NCBI GenBank assembly: GCA_036389195.1
Contig: DASVQH010000085.1
Location: forward strand, 1-9,393
Direction: 5' to 3'
From: JACCYI01 sp036389195
GTDB lineage: Bacteria; Actinomycetota; Thermoleophilia; Solirubrobacterales; Solirubrobacteraceae
Length of the DNA stretch: 9,393 bases
The translations under genes were made by a program, and so were the position numbers. The first letter of the stretch is position 1, and each line of letters starts with the position of its first letter. Below are positions 5,582-9,393 of this stretch, one piece after another. The notes under the pieces were generated by a model. That model did no database searches, had not been told where the DNA came from, and worked only from the letters and a program-made list of their open reading frames with translations.

Positions 5582-6381
5582 GCGACCCGGAGATCGTCCT
5601 GCGCGGGGGATCGACCAACGACGGGCTCGTCGTCCGCGTCGGCGACACCGTGCGGCGCCCGGAGCGCGCGACCAGCCCGGCGACGCGCGCGCTGCTCGAG
5701 CACCTCGAGCGCGTGGGCTTCGACGGCGCGCCGCGCCATCTGGGTCGCGACGCCGAGGGCCGCGAGGTGCTGACCTACGTCGAGGGCGAGGTGCCGATCG
5801 AGCCGCACCCGGGCTGGGCGCTGACCGACGGCGCGCTGGTCAGCGTCGCCGAGCTCCTGCGCCGCTACCACGACGCGGTGGCCTCCTTCGACGCGTCGGG
5901 TCTCGCCTGGGAGCAGCCGGTCCCCGCGGCGTTCCGCGGCGGGCTGATCTGCCACAACGACCCGAACCTCGACAACGTCGTCTTCTCCGACGGCCGCGCC
6001 GTCGCGCTGATCGACTTCGACCTCGCCGGCCCCGGGTCGGCCGTGTGGGATCTGGCCTGCGCGGCGCGCCACTGGGCGCCGCTGCGCGACGAACGCGACA
6101 TGCCCGCCGGGCTGCGCGGCCGCTGCCTCGACCGGCTGCGGCTGTTCGCCGACGCCTACGGGCTCGCGCACGCCGAGCGGGTCCGCCTGCCTGCTGCCGC
6201 CCGTGCCTCGCACGAGTGGGCCTACGACGTCGTGCGCGACGCGCTGCGGGTCGGCCACCCGTCGTTCGCCGCGCGCTGGCGAGCCGGTGGCCGGGCGCGC
6301 GCGGAGCGCACGGCGCGGTGGCTGGACGCCGACCAGCGCGCGCTGGCCCGCGCCCTCGGCGTCCCGCCACAGGACATGTGA
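5578..6381 (+). CDS. Aminoglycoside phosphotransferase-fold small-molecule kinase
   Basis: Kinase of the APH / choline kinase-like superfamily, 267 aa, cytoplasmic; the substrate is unknown. The N-lobe is reduced: LRGGSTNDGLVVRVGDTVRRP (split at 8-17 and 18-28) acts as the nucleotide-loop region. The usual Lys is not evident, an Arg being present at 20 and 26-27. The hinge is VLTYVEGEVP (64-73). The C-lobe has the catalytic loop CHNDPNLDN (125-133), with His126, Asp128 and Asn133, and the metal-binding DFD (147-149) in ALIDFDLAGPG. WDLACAARHW (157-166) follows as in other members. The GTG start overlaps the SorC stop (GTGA), so expression is tied to the regulator. Annotation as antibiotic resistance is not justified. 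In this context a sugar, polyol or amino-sugar kinase is a reasonable but unproven guess. Confidence 0.88.
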   Translation: MSDPEIVLRGGSTNDGLVVRVGDTVRRPERATSPATRALLEHLERVGFDGAPRHLGRDAEGREVLTYVEGEVPIEPHPGWALTDGALVSVAELLRRYHDAVASFDASGLAWEQPVPAAFRGGLICHNDPNLDNVVFSDGRAVALIDFDLAGPGSAVWDLACAARHWAPLRDERDMPAGLRGRCLDRLRLFADAYGLAHAERVRLPAAARASHEWAYDVVRDALRVGHPSFAARWRAGGRARAERTARWLDADQRALARALGVPPQDM

Positions 6382-6400
6382 GCAGCGGTCCGCTCACATG
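6375..6400. promoter_or_regulatory. Perfect 9+9 bp inverted repeat, operator or terminator
   Basis: CATGTGAGC (6375-6383) and GCTCACATG (6392-6400) are perfect inverted copies around 8 bases, overlapping the kinase stop codon and 41 bp before the dehydrogenase start. The TGAGC half-site continues in alternating orientation: GCTCA (6392-6396) with TGAGC (6399-6403), then GCTC (6409-6412). There is no T-tract, so an operator for the SorC regulator fits at least as well as a terminator. The arms look like a lac-type TGTGAGC/GCTCACA site with an enlarged spacer. The remaining gap to 6440 shows no clear promoter. Confidence 0.5.
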
Positions 6401-6440
6401 AGCATGGCGCTCGGGCGTTCTGGGTAGCTCCGGGCCGGAC

Positions 6441-7931
6441 ATGACCCTGGTCTCGAGCGATGCGCTGCCGGACCTCGCCGGAGCCGCGGCCGTCCCCGGC
6501 TATGACCGCAGCCGGGTGACCGCCGGCGTCGTCCACATCGGGGTGGGGGGCTTCCACCGCGCTCACCAGGCCGTCTACCTCGACCGGCTGATGGCGGAGA
6601 CCGGGCAGCTCGACTGGGGCATCTGCGGCGTCGGGGTCCTTCCGGCGGACCGGCGGATGAAGGAGGCGCTCGAGGGACAGGACTGGCTCTACACGGTCGT
6701 CGAGAAGGACGTCGACGGTGAGCAGCGCGTCCGGGTGGTCGGCTCCATCGTCGACTACCTCCTGCTCGCCGACGACCCGCAGGCCGTCGTCGAGCGGATG
6801 GCCGGCGAGGCGATCCGGATCGTGTCGCTCACCATCACCGAGGGCGGATACGTCGTCGACCCCGACGACGCGGCGGTGCGGCGCGACCTCGAGCACGGGG
6901 AGGCGCCGCGAACGGCGTTCGGCCTGATAACCGAGGCGCTGCGGCGCCGGCGCGAGCGCGACCTCGCGCCCTTCACGGTCGTCCCGTGCGACAACCTCGA
7001 GGGTAACGGCGAGCTGACCCGCGAGCGCGTGACCGGCTTCGCGCGGATGCGCGACGCGGAGCTCGGGGAATGGATCGAGCGGGCAGGCCGGTTCCCCAAC
7101 TCGATGGTCGACCGCATCACCGGGGCGACCACCGCCGAGGACCAGCGCGACCTCGCCGCGCGGGCCGGGATCGAGGACCGCTGGCCCGTCGTGTGCGAGG
7201 CCTTCTCGCAGTGGGTCATCGAGGGCGACTTCACGACGCAACGGCCGCCGCTGGAACGGGTCGGCGTCCAGGTGGTCGACGACGTCCGCCCGTACGAGCT
7301 GATGAAGCTGCGGCTGCTCAACGGCGCGCACCAGGCGCTCGGGTACCTCGCCTACCTCGCCGGCCACCGGCTCGTGCACGAGGCCGCCGGGGACCCGCTG
7401 TTCCGCGAGCTCCTCGTCGGCTACATGGACGAGGAGGCGGCGCCGACGCTCGCCCCGGTGCCCGGCATCGACCTCGACGGCTACAAGCGCACGCTGCTGG
7501 ACCGCTTCTCGAACGCCGCGGTGCGCGACACGCTCGACCGCCTCTGCGCCTACACGTCGGACCGCATCCCGATCTGGCTGTTCCCGATCGTCCTCGAGCA
7601 GCTCGAGAAGGGCGGCGACATCCGGCGCTGCGCGACGGTCATCGCCGGCTGGGCCCGCTACCTCGAGGGCGTCGACGAGGCGGGCGAGCCGATCGCGGTG
7701 ATCGACCGCGTCGGTGATCGCCTCCACGCGCGGGCCTGCCGCCAGCGGGAGGATCCGCTGGCCCTCCTCGACGACGAGCTGTTCGCCGGACTGCGCGACG
7801 AGCCGCGCTTCGTCGAGGCCTACCGGACGGCGCTCACTTCGCTTCACCAGCACGGCGCGCGCGCGACGGTCCAGTCGCTCGTCGATTCCACCCACCAGCA
7901 GGACGACACCCCTCGGAGGGTTCATGGCTGA
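6441..7931 (+). CDS. Mannitol dehydrogenase-family oxidoreductase (mannitol 2-dehydrogenase / uronate reductase)
   Basis: NAD(P)-dependent long-chain polyol dehydrogenase of the mannitol dehydrogenase family, acting in the cytoplasm. Likely reactions are mannitol to fructose or a related polyol or hexuronate conversion (fructuronate or tagaturonate reductase belong to the same family). Length 496 aa, normal. The Rossmann domain opens with HIGVGGFHRAHQAVYLD (32-48). ITEGGY is at 132-137, PCDNLEGNG at 182-190 and PNSMVDRITGATT at 219-231. The catalytic signature KLRLLNGAHQ (289-298) places Lys289, Asn294 and His297 at the same spacing as Lys295, Asn300 and His303 of Pseudomonas fluorescens mannitol 2-dehydrogenase. 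The ATG at 6441 gives the family-typical N-terminus although only a weak GCCGGA-like site precedes it. The final 8 bp overlap the transporter gene. An inverted repeat lies just upstream. Exact substrate cannot be assigned from sequence. Confidence 0.93.
   Translation: MTLVSSDALPDLAGAAAVPGYDRSRVTAGVVHIGVGGFHRAHQAVYLDRLMAETGQLDWGICGVGVLPADRRMKEALEGQDWLYTVVEKDVDGEQRVRVVGSIVDYLLLADDPQAVVERMAGEAIRIVSLTITEGGYVVDPDDAAVRRDLEHGEAPRTAFGLITEALRRRRERDLAPFTVVPCDNLEGNGELTRERVTGFARMRDAELGEWIERAGRFPNSMVDRITGATTAEDQRDLAARAGIEDRWPVVCEAFSQWVIEGDFTTQRPPLERVGVQVVDDVRPYELMKLRLLNGAHQALGYLAYLAGHRLVHEAAGDPLFRELLVGYMDEEAAPTLAPVPGIDLDGYKRTLLDRFSNAAVRDTLDRLCAYTSDRIPIWLFPIVLEQLEKGGDIRRCATVIAGWARYLEGVDEAGEPIAVIDRVGDRLHARACRQREDPLALLDDELFAGLRDEPRFVEAYRTALTSLHQHGARATVQSLVDSTHQQDDTPRRVHG
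7915..7920 (+). promoter_or_regulatory. Ribosome-binding site of the sugar porter
   Basis: GGAGGG sits three bases before ATG 7924, inside the last codons of the dehydrogenase gene. It supports this start over upstream in-frame codons, since the longer frame would lie within the dehydrogenase gene. Together with the 8-bp overlap it suggests independent but coupled translation on one mRNA. Confidence 0.7.
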
Positions 7932-9378
7932 CGCACAGCAGGTGACACCGACCAGCAGCTTCACCGGGAGGCTCGGCATGGCCGCCGCCGTCTCGGCGAT
8001 CTCGGCGCTGCTCTACGGCTACGACACCGGCATCATCTCCGGCGCCCTCTTGCAGATCGAGGACGACTTCGACATCGGCAGCGCGATGAAGCAGATCATC
8101 GCCGCCAGCATCCTCCTCGGAGCGGTCATCGGTGCACTGGTCTGCAGCCGCGTCTCCGAGCAGCGCGGGCGCCGCGGGACGATCCTCGTTCTCGCCGTCA
8201 TCTTCACCCTCGGGGCGATCTTGTGCGCGCTGGCGCCCACCGCCACGACCTTGTCGCTCGGGCGCATCTTCCTGGGCTTCGCGGTCGGCGGCGGGACGCA
8301 GACGATCCCCATGTACGTCGCCGAGCTGGCGCCCGCCCCGCTGCGCGGGCGGCTGGTGCTGACGTTCCAGGTCGGCATCGGCGTCGGGATCGTGCTCTCG
8401 ACGCTCGTCGGCGCCTCCGAGGCCGTCGACTGGCGCGTGGCGATCGGCGCCGCCTCCGTCCCCGCGGCGATCATGTTCGTGCTGATGCTGCGGCTGCCCG
8501 AGAGCCCGCGCTGGCTGGTCAAGCAGAACCGCACGGACGACGCGCGCGACGTCCTCACCCAGATCCGCGCCGAGGGCCACGACATCGAGGGCGAGGTCGA
8601 GGAGATCGTCGACGTCGAGCAGCGCGAGCGCGAGGCGGCGACCTCGGGCTGGGACGGCCTGCGCAAGCCATGGGTGCGCCCGGCGCTCATCGTCGGCTGC
8701 GGCATCGCGATCGCCACGCAGCTCTCCGGGATCGAGATGATCGTCTACTACGCCCCGACGATCCTCACCGACAACGGGTTCTCGGACACGGCGGCCCTGC
8801 GCGTCAGCGTCGCGCTCGGCGTCACCTACCTGGTGATGATGCTGGTCGGCCTGTCGATCGTCGACCGCGTCGGCCGCCGCCGGCTGACGCTCGGGATGAT
8901 CCCCGGTGCCGCGCTGGCCCTCTTCGCCCTCGGCGCCATCTTCGCCTTCGGCCTCGACAAGCCGAGCACGCTGTGGCTGATCATCGCCTGTCTCATCGTG
9001 TTCATGTTCTTCAACGCCGGCGGGCTCCAGCTCATGGGCTGGCTCACCGGCGCGGAGATCTACCCGCTCGCCGTGCGCGGCGCGGGCACGAGCGCGCAGT
9101 CGGCGGTGCTGTGGACGACGAACCTCCTGATCACGCTGACGCTGCTGACGATGATCGACGGCATCGGCGTCGGGCCGACGCTCTGGGTCTACGCGCTGTT
9201 CAACGTCGGCGCTTGGATCTTCGTGTGGAAGCGGATGCCGGAGCTGACCGGCCGCAGCCTGGAGCAGATCGAGTGCAAGCTGCGCGAGGGCCACTTCCGC
9301 CCCGCGGACTTCGAGAACCTGCCGGAGACGGCGCGGACACGGCCGGCCGCGTCGCGGCCGGCGCCCGCGCAGGGGTGA
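7924..9378 (+). CDS. Sugar porter-family MFS transporter (sugar/polyol:proton symporter type)
   Basis: Twelve-helix inner-membrane carrier, 484 aa, typical for sugar porters. TM1 has SALLYGYDTGIISGALL (27-43), the family's GYD-GxxxGA signature. Motif A SEQRGRRGT is at 78-86, followed by GRIFLGFAVGG (113-123) and PMYVAELAPAPLRGR (129-143). The TM6-end PESPRWLV (192-199) is followed by a charged cytoplasmic loop (about 200-248). TM7 carries TQLSGIEMIVYYAP (265-278). The second motif-A copy DRVGRRR is at 314-320, and WLTGAEIYPLAVRG (373-386) and PELTGRSLEQIE (439-450) close the set. In TM7 most hexose carriers read QQ..GIN; here it is TQLSGIE, with Glu271 in place of the sugar-contacting Asn, while plant polyol carriers have Asp there as I recall. 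The Ala/Pro-rich tail after 470 is probably disordered. Its coupling to the dehydrogenase gene suggests it imports that enzyme's substrate or precursor. Confidence 0.93.
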   Translation: MADAQQVTPTSSFTGRLGMAAAVSAISALLYGYDTGIISGALLQIEDDFDIGSAMKQIIAASILLGAVIGALVCSRVSEQRGRRGTILVLAVIFTLGAILCALAPTATTLSLGRIFLGFAVGGGTQTIPMYVAELAPAPLRGRLVLTFQVGIGVGIVLSTLVGASEAVDWRVAIGAASVPAAIMFVLMLRLPESPRWLVKQNRTDDARDVLTQIRAEGHDIEGEVEEIVDVEQREREAATSGWDGLRKPWVRPALIVGCGIAIATQLSGIEMIVYYAPTILTDNGFSDTAALRVSVALGVTYLVMMLVGLSIVDRVGRRRLTLGMIPGAALALFALGAIFAFGLDKPSTLWLIIACLIVFMFFNAGGLQLMGWLTGAEIYPLAVRGAGTSAQSAVLWTTNLLITLTLLTMIDGIGVGPTLWVYALFNVGAWIFVWKRMPELTGRSLEQIECKLREGHFRPADFENLPETARTRPAASRPAPAQG

Positions 9379-9393
9379 TCGCGGGTCGCGCCC

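Noticed and set aside
5578..6381. Reading the APH-fold gene as an antibiotic resistance determinant
   Set aside because: The fold is shared by many metabolic kinases, and the neighbours are carbohydrate genes; no resistance-specific feature is visible.
6222..7979. 585-codon - strand open frame opposite the mannitol dehydrogenase gene
   Set aside because: No domain motifs and Arg/Asp/Val/Leu-rich composition; the opposite strand encodes an enzyme with all its catalytic residues.
7834..9294. 486-codon - strand open frame opposite the sugar porter gene
   Set aside because: Low-complexity Asp/Arg/His/Gln-rich translation with no membrane or domain pattern; shadow of the transporter gene.

Overview
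The window is extremely GC-rich, strongly G/C at third codon positions, and packed with tightly coupled genes. Protein types (class-2 citrate synthase, ECF42 sigma factor with a YCII/DGPF partner, SorC regulator, long-chain mannitol dehydrogenase) point to an Actinomycetota chromosome. A Thermoleophilia/Solirubrobacterales-like source is possible, but that is inference. No phage, IS, CRISPR, tRNA or rRNA signal was seen.

Region 1 (1-1974, + strand): the 3' part of an MFS transporter gene, cut by the window edge, is coupled by an ATGA overlap to a complete citrate synthase of the actinobacterial citrate synthase 2 type.

Region 2 (1975-2160): a convergent intergenic gap. It is not empty. It holds a hairpin just after the citrate synthase stop, a sigma70-like promoter, and about 115 bases that fold into several nested helices on the + strand, ending in a three-way-junction-like 3' domain. 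This is a candidate small structured RNA and the least explained element of the window.

Region 3 (2161-4521, - strand): reading in the direction of transcription, a small YCII/DGPF-family protein overlaps an ECF42-type sigma factor with a C-terminal helical repeat domain. Next comes a 220-aa protein of unknown function. A TGTCGA element upstream of the YCII gene matches what I recall of the ECF42 -35 motif, suggesting autoregulation.

Region 4 (4631-9378, + strand): a probable polyol/sugar gene cluster. A SorC-family regulator is fused by a GTGA overlap to a small aminoglycoside-phosphotransferase-fold kinase. A 59-bp gap with a perfect 9+9 bp inverted repeat follows. Then come a mannitol dehydrogenase-family oxidoreductase and, overlapping it by 8 bp, a sugar-porter-family MFS transporter. 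The simplest reading is uptake of a polyol or sugar acid, its NAD(P)-dependent oxidation or reduction, and control by the SorC protein sensing a (phospho)sugar. The only kinase candidate in the cluster is the APH-fold protein.

Regions 3 and 4 diverge from a 109-bp gap (4522-4630) that carries the candidate ECF42 promoter and a short palindrome.
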